A stretch of DNA of 64,000 nt from Paralithodes platypus (GCA_032716605.1 JAVRFV010002366.1:1-64000), one strand, 5' to 3'. Shown: positions 41,231 through 54,630, numbered from the stretch's first letter. The notes: generated from the letters alone by a model not told the origin. Translations and numbers: made by a program.

Positions 41231-41266
<36 letters not shown>
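41095..41266 (+). mobile_element. SINE family B fragment with (TTA)n tail
   Basis: GGACTCCAATGGAAATACGC and CGGCCTTATTGGGCTATCC are the SINE body in the orientation opposite to copy 2; a (TTA)n run at 41232-41266 forms the tail. Confidence 0.75.
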
Positions 41267-41267
<1 letters not shown>

Positions 41268-41739
41268 ACATATATACATTCTTTATGACCCATCAATCAT
41301 TCCTATATTATATTAGATGTCATTGCCCGTGGAAATTATTATTATTTTGTTTTTATTAGACTACTGTATGTGGGTTAAATAAGGGAAAGGCGGCCATCTT
41401 CAATCAGTGGAGATCTATTTTTCTTCCCTTTTCCACCGTATTTTTAGTATTTTCTTATCTTCTATATTAACGCTAAGACCAGCGCGGGGTCTGGGGGCGG
41501 TAACTTTCAGGATAGGTTAGGTTGTTAATTAAGTTAGGCTAAAATGACAAAAATATGGAAATTGTTAGGGTGATGGAGTATGGCCAAAGCGGGACATTTC
41601 CTCCTCAAATGGGTGCTAAAATCGAATTAATCACATGAAAAACAGGAGGAAAAAGAATGTTTTGACTGGAAAACTTGTGCAAGTGTATAATTATCAAAAA
41701 ATATACCGATAAAGCTTGAAGAGAGGTGCCGCGCTTGGA

Positions 41740-42765
41740 TAATTCCAGTGCTATTCCTCCCTCTCCACCCACCTCTCACTTACTTATGCCTAATATCATA
41801 AACTCTTCTAAGGCTGTACTGTCGGCCCTCTCTAGGCTTAATACATAGAAGGCGTGCGGACCGGATGGTGTTCTTCCTGTTGTACTCAAAACCTGTTCTT
41901 CCGTGCTGACTCCCTGCCAAGGCAAACTCTTTTTGCTCTTTATATCCTCTAATGTCTTTCCTTCATGCTGGAAGTTTGAACTTATGCAAAATGTCCCAAA
42001 GAAGGGTGACCGCTCTCAACCCTCCAACTATCGTCCAATTGCTCTCATTTCCATAATCTACTTTCAGATCACCAGTGCGGTATCCTTTAGGGTCGCTCTA
42101 CTGGTGATCTTCTTGCTTATCTTACTAACTCCTGGTCGTCCTCCTTTTGGGACTTCAGTGAGACTTTCTCTATATTACTTTAGACATATCGAAAACCCTC
42201 GATAGAGTCTGGCACAAGTCTTTAATTTCCAAACTACCCTCCTTCGGTTTCTATCCATCTATCTGTGCCTTTGTCTCTAATTTCCTTTCAGACCGCTCCA
42301 TAGCTGCAGTTGTTGACGGCCATCGTTCACTTCCTCAACCTATCAACTCTGGCGTTCCTCAGGGTTCTGTCCGGTCTCCAATTCTCTTTCAAATATTTAT
42401 CAATGATCTCAACAGTACCTCTAGTTCTATCCACTCATATGCTGATGACTCTACCTTACACTATTCAACTAGCTTTTCACATCAACCTAGCATGCAAGCA
42501 TTCACTCCTAAACAAATGTTGCTAGGCCATAGAATGCCTATCTTCTTAGCTTTCAATTACTTCTGATTGGGGCATATCAAATCTTGTTACTTTCAACGCT
42601 TCCAAGACCCAGTTTCTCCCTCCATCCATCACAATCTTCCACACGACTATCAACTATTCTTGTTTAGACATAACCAGGAAACATCATCAGTAGAGCGGCC
42701 TTTTAGGGGAGATTTTCACTTAAGAGGGTTTTTTCTGGACCCCCATCTCCTTCATGTTTAGTCCG
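41740..42765 (+). pseudogene. Jockey-like LINE reverse transcriptase fragment
   Basis: Translation over several frames gives KACGPDGVLPVVLKTCSS, SSNVFPSCWKFELMQNV, KKGDRSQPSNYRPIAL (RT region 0-1 motif) and later SSIHSYADDST (YADD). Frameshifts and stops are frequent. Similar to the minus-strand copy at 21255-22130. Confidence 0.8.
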
Positions 42766-42849
42766 ATTAGTTTTAAGATTTTAAGACGTTTGCCCCAATA
42801 GTTTTGTGATTTCAAGATCCTTCCCCCCATTTCTGTCAATTTTAAGACC

Positions 42850-42950
42850 TTTTGTGCTATTTAGGTGTCAATTTTTTCCTGGCGAGCGATAGCGAGCCTG
42901 TAATTTAGGAGGAACCGGCCTTTGGCTGGAACATTTTTCTACCAAAGAAT
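42850..42950. repeat. Dispersed repeat, family Y (copies here and at 54648-54715)
   Basis: GGCGAGCGATAGCGAGCCTG and AGGAGGAACCGGCCT recur inverted at 54648-54715; a partial copy (GAGCGATAGCAAGCC) is at 45085-45150. The pieces lie on both sides of the tandem-array block. Confidence 0.65.
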
Positions 42951-43309
42951 ATACACATTTATCTTGAAGGGGGGTAATGGAGCTATTTTGTTAAGCTTGG
43001 TAGATGTCTAGGGAGTAAACTAAACAAAATCCCCTTAACAGCTGTACCAGCGATGTCTTTGTCATTTTATCCTAGCTATATTTAGATGATATATGCAGCT
43101 TAAGAAGGATATATGGCAGTAAAAAGAGATAAGTGAGATAGTTTAATCCTTCACTAGCTATGCCCTCCTTCCATCTTCTGAATTTGGCCTCGGCATCCCG
43201 CGCACTATCTGTGATAAGTACTAGGGTAAGGTAACCAATAGCTATGCAAAAAAAACATGGATAATTTTCTTTCGATGACTGTACCCGTCTCCCAAATTTC
43301 AAAAGCATA

Positions 43310-44022
43310 TCCTATTTAGTCTCATATTATGCAGGAATGGCTGTAGTTTCATGTGACAGTGTTTGTGAATATTCCTATTTAGTCTCATATTATGCAGGAA
43401 TGGCTGTAGTTTCATGTGACAGTGTTTGTGAATATTCCTATTTAGTCTCATATTATGCAGGAATGGCTGTAGTTTCATGTGACAGTGTTTGTGAATATTC
43501 CTATTTAGTCTCATATTATGCAGGAATGGCTGTAGTTTCATGTGACAGTGTTTGTGAATATTCCTATTTAGTCTCATATTATGCAGGAATGGCTGTAGTT
43601 TCATGTGACAGTGTTTGTGAATATTCCTATTTAGTCTCATATTATGCAGGAATGGCTGTAGTTTCATGTGACAGTGTTTGTGAATATTCCTATTTAGTCT
43701 CATATTATGCAGGAATGGCTGTAGTTTCATGTGACAGTGTTTGTGAATATTCCTATTTAGTCTCATATTATGCAGGAATGGCTGTAGTTTCATGTGACAG
43801 TGTTTGTGAATATTCCTATTTAGTCTCATATTATGCAGGAATGGCTGTAGTTTCATGTGACAGTGTTTGTGAATATTCCTATTTAGTCTCATATTATGCA
43901 GGAATGGCTGTAGTTTCATGTGACAGTGTTTGTGAATATTCCTATTTAGTCTATTTAGTCTCATATTATGCAGGAATGGCTGTAGTTTCATGTGACAGTG
44001 TTTGTGAATATTCCTATTCATT
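43310..44022. repeat. 63-bp tandem array, about 11.3 units
   Basis: Unit starts CTCATATTATGCAGG and includes GGCTGTAGTTTCATGTGACA. Copies are essentially identical except one with a 9-bp internal duplication (TATTTAGTC) near 43950. Because 63 is divisible by three, long repeat frames are open on both strands; these are not taken as genes. Confidence 0.96.
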
Positions 44023-44076
44023 GTTGAGAAAAATAGGCTGAAAGTTAGTGCATACCTATTATTCCTTGGCACCCTT

Positions 44077-44823
44077 AACATACCAGGCCGGTCCAATAGG
44101 TACTCATGGCCCTTTAACATACCAGGCCGGTCCAATAGGTACTCATGGCCCTTTAACATACCAGGCCGGTCCAATAGGTACTCATGGCCCTTTAACATAC
44201 CAGGCCGGTCCAATAGGTACTCATGGCCCTTAACATACCAGGCCGGTCCAATAGGTACTCATGGCCCTTTAACATACCAGGCCGGTCCAATAGGTACTCA
44301 TGGCCCTTTAACATACCAGGCCGGTCCAATAGGTACTCATGGCCCTTTAACATACCAGGCCGGTCCAATAGGTACTCATGGCCCTTTATACCATAACATA
44401 CCAGGCCGGTCCAATAGGTACTCATGGCCCTTTAACATACCAGGCCGGTCCAATAGGTACTCATGGCCCTTTAACATACCAGGCCGGTCCAATAGGTACT
44501 CATGGCCCTTTAACATACCAGGCCGGTCCAATAGGTACTCATGGCCCTTTAACATACCAGGCCGGTCCAATAGGTACTCATGGCCCTTTAACATACCAGG
44601 CCGGTCCAATAGGTACTCATGGCCCTTTAACATACCAGGCCGGTCCAATAGGTACTCATGGCCCTTTAACATACCAGGCCGGTCCAATAGGTACTCATGG
44701 CCCTTTAACATACCAGGCCGGTCCAATAGGTACTCATGGCCCTTTAACATACCAGGCCGGTCCAATAGGTACTCATGGCCCTTTAACATACCAGGCCGGT
44801 CCAATAGGTACTCATGGCCCTTT
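44077..44823. repeat. 39-bp tandem array, 19 units
   Basis: Unit contains AACATACCAGGCCGGTCC and AATAGGTACTCATGGCCC. One unit lacks a T (44194-44231) and one is followed by a short insertion (TATACCAT, about 44388). Copies are otherwise nearly identical. The period is a multiple of three, which produces artefactual frames. Confidence 0.96.
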
Positions 44824-44865
44824 AACTCCAACACTATAAAAGCAGGGTGGTTCCTCTGTACATAT

Positions 44866-45084
44866 GATGCAGTTTTTACCACCATACACTCCCTACTGAA
44901 TAGCAAGGCTAGGGTGGGTGCCCTGATGAATCAGAGACTTAGTGAATAGTTGCCACAGATTGCTAGACTGCACCGTTCACCAACAGGACTGACGTCTGCC
45001 AATAACACACTGGCTGGCCCGAGGCTCGAACCGTCAACCTCACGGTTAGCAGGCGAACGCTCTACCAATCGAGCTACGGCCTGT
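44866..45084 (-). mobile_element. tRNA-derived SINE, family A (copy 2)
   Basis: Same structure as 11181-11399, with A box TAGCTCGATTGGTAGAGCG and B box GGTTCGAGCC on the minus strand. It separates the 39-bp array from the following elements. Confidence 0.87.
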
Positions 45085-45337
45085 CGAGCGATAGCAAGCC
45101 AGCATTGTATGAAGAAATCCGGCTTCACCGGAGACATTTTTCTATCGAAAAATTTAAAAATTTAGCCTGCTGTTAATTTTTTTTTTTTTAAATATGCTGG
45201 ATCGCTACCCCTCGCCAGGAAAAAAACTCGACACATGGAAGGGGAAAAACGTTTTAAAACAGTAGGCTGAATGGGGCCAAATGGATACAACCCAAAGAGA
45301 GAGGGGGAGAGAGAAAAGAAAAAACGAGGTGGGCCCC

Positions 45338-45572
45338 TTAACCATTTCACGCACATATGACGCAGAGGTTGCCAGATTAGCAATAATAAATAGAGTTCTC
45401 TCACTCTTATAATTACCTCTCCAAAATTAGTTTTCTGCCCACAGCTAACTCAAAGACAACTGCAGAGGTTGAAGTAACTAAACTAAAGGTTTCTAAATAC
45501 CCCTGATGGTAACAAAGGCTTTAAAGTATCCCTAAGAGGCTCAAAATTGCGTCATATGTCGGAGAGGGTTAA
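45338..45572. mobile_element. TTAA MITE, family P (copy 2, complete)
   Basis: TTAA at 45338-45341 and 45569-45572 flank 227 bp. Ends are CCATTTCACGCACATATGAC and, read inward from the right, CCCTCTCCGACATATGACGC. The right terminus resembles the left end of the piggyBac element at 4176 (CCTCTCCG). Confidence 0.85.
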
Positions 45573-45627
45573 TGCCTGTTTGTTGCTGGAGACCCTGTTT
45601 AAACTGAATCAAATCGTCTTCTATAGT

Positions 45628-45838
45628 ATATTCGCTGTAAGTAGGTGAAACATCTTGACCTCTAACCTCTGTAACTCCAAAACGACTATAGTAATTGAGC
45701 TAACATTTATACCATTAGGGACTAGTCAGTCAAGGAATAGATGTGTAAATTTACAGCCCATTTGCCCTAGCCCTTTTTGAGTTACAGAGGATAGAGGTCA
45801 TTATTTCTCGCCTACTTACATCGAATAGACTATAGTAG
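45628..45838. mobile_element. MITE, family Z (copy 2) at the edge of the 25-bp array
   Basis: The left arm CTATAGTATATTCGCTGTAA ... ACCTCTGTAACTCCAAAA (45633-45690) is the imperfect reverse complement of the right arm TTTTTGAGTTACAGAGG ... ACATCGAATAGACTATAG (45777-45838). The outer end of the right arm, AATAGACTATAG, is identical to part of the adjoining 25-bp repeat. Confidence 0.8.
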
Positions 45839-48800
45839 GCCCTCCTTCAATAGACTATAGTAGGCCCTCCTTCAATAGACTATAGTAGACCCTCCTTCAA
45901 TAGACTATAGTAGGCCCTCCTTCAATAGACTATAGTAGACCCTCCTTCAATAGACTATAGTAGACCCTCCTTCAATAGACTATAGTAGGCCCTCCTTCAA
46001 TAGACTATAGTAGACCCTCCTTCAATAGACTATAGTAGGCCCTCCTTCAATAGACTATAGTAGACCCTCCTTCAATAGACTATAGTAGACCCTCCTTCAA
46101 TAGACTATAGTAGACCCTCCTTCAATAGACTATAGTAGACCCTCCTTCAATAGACTATAGTAGACCCTCCTTCAATAGACTATAGTAGACCCTCCTTCAA
46201 TAGACTATAGTAGACCCTCCTTCAATAGACTATAGTAGACCCTCCTTCAATAGACTATAGTAGACCCTCCTTCAATAGACTATAGTAGACCCTCCTTCAA
46301 TAGACTATAGTAGACCCTCCTTCAATAGACTATAGTAGGCCCTCCTTCAATAGACTATAGTAGACCCTCCTTCAATAGACTATAGTAGACCCTCCTTCAA
46401 TAGACTATAGTAGACTCTCCTTCAATAGACTATAGTAGACCCTCCTTCAATAGACTATAGTAGACCCTCCTTCAATAGACTATAGTAGACCCTCCTTCAA
46501 TAGACTATAGTAGGCCCTCCTTCAATAGACTATAGTAGACCCTCCTTCAATAGACTATAGTAGACCCTCCTTCAATAGACTATAGTAGACTCTCCTTCAA
46601 TAGACTATAGTAGACCCTCCTTCAATAGACTATAGTAGACCCTCCTTCAATAGACTATAGTAGGCCCTCCTTCAATAGACTATAGTAGACCCTCCTTCAA
46701 TAGACTATAGTAGGCCCTCCTTCAATAGACTATAGTAGGCCTCCTTCAATAGACTATAGTAGACCCTCCTTCAATAGACTATAGTAGACCCTCCTTCAAT
46801 AGACTATAGTAGACCCTCCTTCAATAGACTATAGTAGACCCTCCTTCAATAGACTATAGTAGGCCCTCCTTCAATAGACTATAGTAGACCCTCCTTCAAA
46901 TAGACTATAGTAGACCCTCCTTCAATAGAGTATAGTAGACCCACCTTCAATAGACTATAGATGCCCCTCCTTCAATAGACTATAGTAGACCCTCCTTCAA
47001 TAGACTATAGTAGACCCTCCTTCAATAGACTATAGTAGACCCTCCTTCAATAGACTATAGTAGACCCTCCTTCAATAGACTATAGTAGACCCTCCTTCAA
47101 TAGACTATAGTAGACCCTCCTTCAATAGACTATAGTAGACCCTCCTTCAATAGACTATAGTAGACCCTCCTTCAATAGACTATAGTAGACCCTCCTTCAA
47201 TAGACTATAGTAGACCCTCCTTCAATAGACTATAGTAGACCCTCCTTCAATAGACTATAGTAGACCCTCCTTCAATAGACTATAGTAGACCCTCCTTCAA
47301 TAGACTATAGTAGACCCTCCTTCAATAGACTATAGTAGACCCTCCTTCAATAGACTATAGTAGACCCTCCTTCAATAGACTATAGTAGACCCTCCTTCAA
47401 TAGACTATAGTAGGCCCTCCTTCAATAGACTATAGTAGACCCTCCTTCAATAGACTATAGTAGACCCTCCTTCAATAGACTATAGTAGGCCCTCCTTCAA
47501 TAGACTATAGTAGACCCTCCTTCAATAGACTATAGTAGACCCTCCTTCAATAGACTATAGTAGGCCCTCCTTCAATAGACTATAGTAGACCCTCCTTCAA
47601 TAGACTATAGTAGACCCTCCTTCAATAGACTATAGTAGACCCTCCTTCAATAGACTATAGTAGACCCTCCTTCAATAGACTATAGTAGACCCTCCTTCAA
47701 TAGACTATAGTAGACCCTCCTTCAATAGACTATAGTAGACCCTCCTTCAATAGACTATAGTAGGCCCTCCTTCAATAGACTATAGTAGACCCTCCTTCAA
47801 TAGACTATAGTAGACCCTCCTTCAATAGACTATAGTAGACCCTCCTTCAATAGACTATAGTAGACCCTCCTTCAATAGACTATAGTAGACCCTCCTTCAA
47901 TAGACTATAGTAGACCCTCCTTCAATAGACTATAGTAGACCCTCCTTCAATAGACTATAGTAGACCCTCCTTCAATAGACTATAGTAGACCCTCCTTCAA
48001 TAGACTATAGTAGACCCTCCTTCAATAGACTATAGTAGACCCTCCTTCAATAGACTATAGTAGACCCTCCTTCAATAGACTATAGTAGACCCTCCTTCAA
48101 TAGACTATAGTAGACCCTCCTTCAATAGACTATAGTAGACCCTCCTTCAATAGACTATAGTAGGCCCTCCTTCAATAGACTATAGTAGACCCTCCTTCAA
48201 TAGACTATAGTAGACCCTCCTTCAATAGACTATAGTAGACCCTCCTTCAATAGACTATAGTAGACCCTCCTTCAATAGACTATAGTAGACCCTCCTTCAA
48301 TAGACTATAGTAGACCCTCCTTCAATAGACTATAGTAGACCCTCCTTCAATAGACTATAGTAGACCCTCCTTCAATAGACTATAGTAGACCCTCCTTCAA
48401 TAGACTATAGTAGACCCTCCTTCAATAGACTATAGTAGACCCTCCTTCAATAGACTATAGTAGACCCTCCTTCAATAGACTATAGTAGACTATAGTAGAC
48501 CCTCCTTCAATAGACTATAGTAGGCCCTCCTTCAATAGACTATAGTAGACCCTCCTTCAATAGACTATAGTAGACCCTCCTTCAATAGACTATAGTAGGC
48601 CCTCCTTCAATAGACTATAGTAGACCCTCCTTCAATAGACTATAGTAGGCCCTCCTTCAATAGACTATAGTAGACCCTCCTTCAATAGACTATAGTAGAC
48701 CCTCCTTCAATAGACTATAGTAGACCCTCCTTCAATAGACTATAGTAGACCCTCCTTCAATAGACTATAGTAGACCCTCCTTCAATAGACTATAGTAGAC

Positions 48801-51800
48801 CCTCCTTCAATAGACTATAGTAGACCCTCCTTCAATAGACTATAGTAGACCCTCCTTCAATAGACTATAGTAGACCCTCCTTCAATAGACTATAGTAGAC
48901 CCTCCTTCAATAGACTATAGTAGACCCTCCTTCAATAGACTATAGTAGACCCTCCTTCAATAGACTATAGTAGACCCTCCTTCAATAGACTATAGTAGAC
49001 CCTCCTTCAATAGACTATAGTAGACCCTCCTTCAATAGACTATAGTAGACCCTCCTTCAATAGACTATAGTAGACCCTCCTTCAATAGACTATAGTAGAC
49101 CCTCCTTCAATAGACTATAGTAGGCCCTCCTTCAATAGACTATAGTAGACCCTCCTTCAATAGACTATAGTAGACCCTCCTTCAATAGACTATAGTAGAC
49201 CCTCCTTCAATAGACTATAGTAGACCCTCCTTCAATAGACTATAGTAGACCCTCCTTCAATAGACTATAGTAGACCCTCCTTCAATAGACTATAGTAGAC
49301 CCTCCTTCAATAGACTATAGTAGACCCTCCTTCAATAGACTATAGTAGACCCTCCTTCAATAGACTATAGTAGACCCTCCTTCAATAGACTATAGTAGGC
49401 CCTCCTTCAATAGACTATAGTAGACCCTCCTTCAATAGACTATAGTAGACCCTCCTTCAATAGACTATAGTAGACCCTCCTTCAATAGACTATAGTAGAC
49501 CCTCCTTCAATAGACTATAGTAGACCCTCCTTCAATAGACTATAGTAGACCCTCCTTCAATAGACTATAGTAGACCCTCCTTCAATAGACTATAGTAGAC
49601 CCTCCTTCAATAGACTATAGTAGACCCTCCTTCAATAGACTATAGTAGACCCTCCTTCAATAGACTATAGTAGACCCTCCTTCAATAGACTATAGTAGAC
49701 CCTCCTTCAATAGACTATAGTAGACCCTCCTTCAATAGACTATAGTAGACCCTCCTTCAATAGACTATAGTAGACCCTCCTTCAATAGACTATAGTAGAC
49801 CCTCCTTCAATAGACTATAGTAGACCTTCAATAGACTATAGTAGACCCTCCTTCAATAGACTATAGTAGGCCCTCCTTCAATAGACTATAGTAGACCCTC
49901 CTTCAATAGACTATACCTACCCCTCCTTCAATAGACTATAGTAGACCCTCCTTCAATAGACTATAGTAGACCCTCCTTCAATAGACTATAGTAGGCCCTC
50001 CTTCAATAGACTATAGTAGGCCTCCTTCAATAGACTATAGTAGACCCTCCTTCAATAGACTATAGTAGACCCTCCTTCAATAGACTATAGTAGGCCCTCC
50101 TTCAATAGACTATAGTAGACCCTCCTTCAATAGACTATAGTAGGCCCTCCTTCAATAGACTATAGTAGACCCTCCTTCAATAGACTATAGTAGACCCTCC
50201 TTCAATAGACTATAGTAGACCCCCCTTCAATAGACTATAGTAGACCCTCCTTCAATAGACTATAGTAGACCCTCCTTCAATAGACTATAGTAGGCCCTCC
50301 TTCAATAGACTATAGTAGGCCCTCCTTCAATAGACTATAGTAGGCCCTCCTTCAATAGACTATAGTAGACCCTCCTTCAATAGACTATAGTAGACCCTCC
50401 TTCAATAGACTATAGTAGGCCCTCCTTCAATAGACTATAGTAGACCCTCCTTCAATAGACTATAGTAGACCCTCCTTCAATAGACTATAGTAGACCCTCC
50501 TTCAATAGACTATAGTAGACCCTCCTTCAATAGACTATAGTAGACCTACCTTCAATAGACTATAGTAGACCCTCCTTCAATAGACTATAGTAGGCCCTCC
50601 TTCAATAGACTATAGTAGACCCTCCTTCAATAGACTATAGTAGACCCTCCTTCAATAGACTATAGTAGACCCTCCTTCAATAGACTATAGTAGACCCTCC
50701 TTCAATAGACTATAGTAGGCCCTCCTTCAATAGACTATAGTAGGCCCTCCTTCAATAGACTATAGTAGACCCTCCTTCAATAGACTATAGTAGACCCTCC
50801 TTCAATAGACTATAGTAGACCCTCCTTCAATAGACTATAGTAGGCCCTCCTTCAATAGACTATAGTAGACCCTCCTTCAATAGACTATAGTAGACCCTCC
50901 TTCAATAGACTATAGTAGGCCCTCCTTCAATAGACTATAGTAGACCCTCCTTCAATAGACTATAGTAGGCCCTCCTTCAATAGACTATAGTAGGCCCTCC
51001 TTCAATAGACTATAGTAGACCCTCCTTCAATAGACTATAGTAGACCCTCCTTCAATAGACTATAGTAGGCCCTCCTTCAATAGACTATAGTAGACCCTCC
51101 TTCAATAGACTATAGTAGCCCCTCCTTCAATAGACTATAGTAGACCCTCCTTCAATAGACTATAGTAGGCCCTCCTTCAATAGACTATAGTAGACCCTCC
51201 TTCAATAGACTATAGTAGGCCCTCCTTCAATAGACTATAGTAGGCCCTCCTTCAATAGACTATAGTAGGCCCTCCTTCAATAGACTATAGTAGACCCTCC
51301 TTCAATAGACTATAGTAGACCCTCCTTCAATAGACTATAGTAGACCCTCCTTCAATAGACTATAGTAGGCCCTCCTTCAATAGACTATAGTAGGCCCTCC
51401 TTCAATAGACTATAGTAGACCCTCCTTCAATAGACTATAGTAGGCCCTCCTTCAATAGACTATAGTAGGCCCTCCTTCAATAGACTATAGTAGACCCTCC
51501 TTCAATAGACTATAGTAGACCCTCCTTCAATAGACTATAGTAGACCCTCCTTCAATAGACTATAGTAGACCCTCCTTCAATAGACTATAGTAGACCCTCC
51601 TTCAATAGACTATAGTAGACCCTCCTTCAATAGACTATAGTAGACCCTCCTTCAATAGACTATAGTAGACCCTCCTTCAATAGACTATAGTAGGCCCTCC
51701 TTCAATAGACTATAGTAGGCCCTCCTTCAATAGACTATAGTAGGCCCTCCTTCAATAGACTATAGTAGGCCCTCCTTCAATAGACTATAGTAGACCCTCC

Positions 51801-54630
51801 TTCAATAGACTATAGTAGACCCTCCTTCAATAGACTATAGTAGGCCCTCCTTCAATAGACTTAAATACGCCATCCTTCAATAGACTATAGTAGACCCTCC
51901 TTCAATAGACTATAGTAGACCCTCCTTCAATAGACTATAGTAGGCCCTCCTTCAATAGACTATAGTAGGCCCTCCTTCAATAGACTATAGTAGACCCTCC
52001 TTCAATAGACTATAGTAGACCCTCCTTCAATAGACTATAGTAGGCCCTCCTTCAATAGACTATAGTAGACCCTCCTTCAATAGACTATAGTAGACCCTCC
52101 TTCAATAGACTATAGTAGGCCCTCCTTCAATAGACTATAGTAGACCCTCCTTCAATAGACTATAGTAGGCCCTCCTTCAATAGACTATAGTAGACCCTCC
52201 TTCAATAGACTATAGTAGGCCCTCCTTCAATAGACTATAGTAGGCCCTCCTTCAATAGACTATAGTAGACCCTCCTTCAATAGACTATAGTAGGCCCTCC
52301 TTCAATAGACTATAGTAGGCCCTCCTTCAATAGACTATAGTAGACCCTCCTTCAATAGACTATAGTAGACCCTCCTTCAATAGACTATAGTAGACCCTCC
52401 TTCAATAGACTATAGTAGGCCCTCCTTCAATAGACTATAGTAGACCCTCCTTCAATAGACTATAGTAGACCCTCCTTCAATAGACTATAGTAGACCCTCC
52501 TTCAATAGACTATAGTAGACCCTCCTTCAATAGACTATAGTAGACCCTCCTTCAATAGACTATAGTAGGCCCTCCTTCAATAGACTATAGTAGGCCCTCC
52601 TTCAATAGACTATAGTAGGCCCTCCTTCAATAGACTATAGTAGGCCCTCCTTCAATAGACTATAGTAGACCCTCCTTCAATAGACTATAGTAGACCCTCC
52701 TTCAATAGACTATAGTAGACCCTCCTTCAATAGACTATAGTAGGCCCTCCTTCAATAGACTATAGTAGACCCTCCTTCAATAGACTATAGTAGACCCTCC
52801 TTCAATAGACTATAGTAGACCCTCCTTCAATAGACTATAGTAGACCCTCCTTCAATAGACTATAGTAGACCCTCCTTCAATAGACTATAGTAGACCCTCC
52901 TTCAATAGACTATAGTAGGCCCTCCTTCAATAGACTATAGTAGACCCTCCTTCAATAGACTATAGTAGACCCTCCTTCAATAGACTATAGTAGGCCCTCC
53001 TTCAATAGACTATAGTAGACCCTCCTTCAATAGACTATAGTAGACCCTCCTTCAATAGACTATAGTAGACCCTCCTTCAATAGACTATAGTAGACCCTCC
53101 TTCAATAGACTATAGTAGGCCCTCCTTCAATAGACTATAGTAGACCCTCCTTCAATAGACTATAGTAGGCCCTCCTTCAATAGACTATAGTAGGCCCTCC
53201 TTCAATAGACTATAGTAGGCCCTCCTTCAATAGACTATAGTAGGCCCTCCTTCAATAGACTATAGTAGGCCCTCCTTCAATAGACTATAGTAGACCCTCC
53301 TTCAATAGACTATAGTAGACCCTCCTTCAATAGACTATAGTAGGCCCTCCTTCAATAGACTATAGTAGACCCTCCTTCAATAGACTATAGTAGACCCTCC
53401 TTCAATAGACTATAGTAGGCCCTCCTTCAATAGACTATAGTAGACCCTCCTTCAATAGACTATAGTAGACCCTCCTTCAATAGACTATAGTAGGCCCTCC
53501 TTCAATAGACTATAGTAGACCCTCCTTCAATAGACTATAGTAGGCCCTCCTTCAATAGACTATAGTAGACCCTCCTTCAATAGACTATAGTAGGCCCTCC
53601 TTCAATAGACTATAGTAGGCCCTCCTTCAATAGACTATAGTAGACTCTCCTTCAATAGACTATAGTAGACCCTCCTTCAATAGACTATAGTAGGCCCTCC
53701 TTCAATAGACTATAGTAGACCCTCCTTCAATAGACTATAGTAGACCCTCCTTCAATAGACTATAGTAGACCCTCCTTCAATAGACTATAGTAGGCCCTCC
53801 TTCAATAGACTATAGTAGACCCTCCTTCAATAGACTATAGTAGACCCTCCTTCAATAGACTATAGTAGACCCTCCTTCAATAGACTATAGTAGCCCCTCC
53901 TTCAATAGACTATAGTAGACCCTCCTTCAATAGACTATAGTAGACCCTCCTTCAATAGACTATAGTAGACCCTCCTTCAATAGACTATAGTAGACCCTCC
54001 TTCAATAGACTATAGTAGACCCTCCTTCAATAGACTATAGTAGACCCTCCTTCAATAGACTATAGTAGACCCTCCTTCAATAGACTATAGTAGGCCCTCC
54101 TTCAATAGACTATAGTAGACCCTCCTTCAATAGACTATAGTAGACCCTCCTTCAATAGACTATAGTAGACCCTCCTTCAATAGACTATAGTAGACCCTCC
54201 TTCAATAGACTATAGTAGACCCTCCTTCAATAGACTATAGTAGACCCTCCTTCAATAGACTATAGTAGGCCCTCCTTCAATAGACTATAGTAGGCCCTCC
54301 TTCAATAGACTATAGTAGGCCCTCCTTCAATAGACTATAGTAGACCCTCCTTCAATAGACTATAGTAGCCTCTCCTTCAATAGACTATAGTAGACCCTCC
54401 TTCAATAGACTATAGTAGGCCCTCCTTCAATAGACTATAGTAGACCCTCCTTCAATAGACTATAGTAGGCCCTCCTTCAATAGACTATAGTAGGCCCTCC
54501 TTCAATAGACTATAGTAGACCCTCCTTCAATAGACTATAGTAGGCCCTCCTTCAATAGACTATAGTAGACCCTCCTTCAATAGACTATAGTAGGCCCTCC
54601 TTCAATAGACTATAGTAGGCCCTCCTTCAA
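45824..54630. repeat. 25-bp satellite array, 8.8 kb, about 352 units
   Basis: The unit can be read as TATAGTAGACCCTCC followed by TTCAATAGAC. Nearly all units are identical except for one A/G position (TAGAC or TAGGC). Rare irregular units: a C-to-G change and ATGCCCC near 46930-46965, a 10-bp duplication at 48481-48500, a short unit near 49815, ACCTACCC near 49915, and ACTTAAATACGCCATCC near 51860. No interspersed unique spacers are present. Stop codons occur in all frames. Confidence 0.98.

Noticed and set aside
43299..44906. Long ORFs of 60-304 residues on both strands
   Set aside because: They arise because the repeat periods (63 and 39 bp) are multiples of three; no independent evidence of translation.
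45824..54630. CRISPR-like repetition
   Set aside because: Units are contiguous 25-mers without variable spacers, in eukaryotic DNA; it is a satellite.
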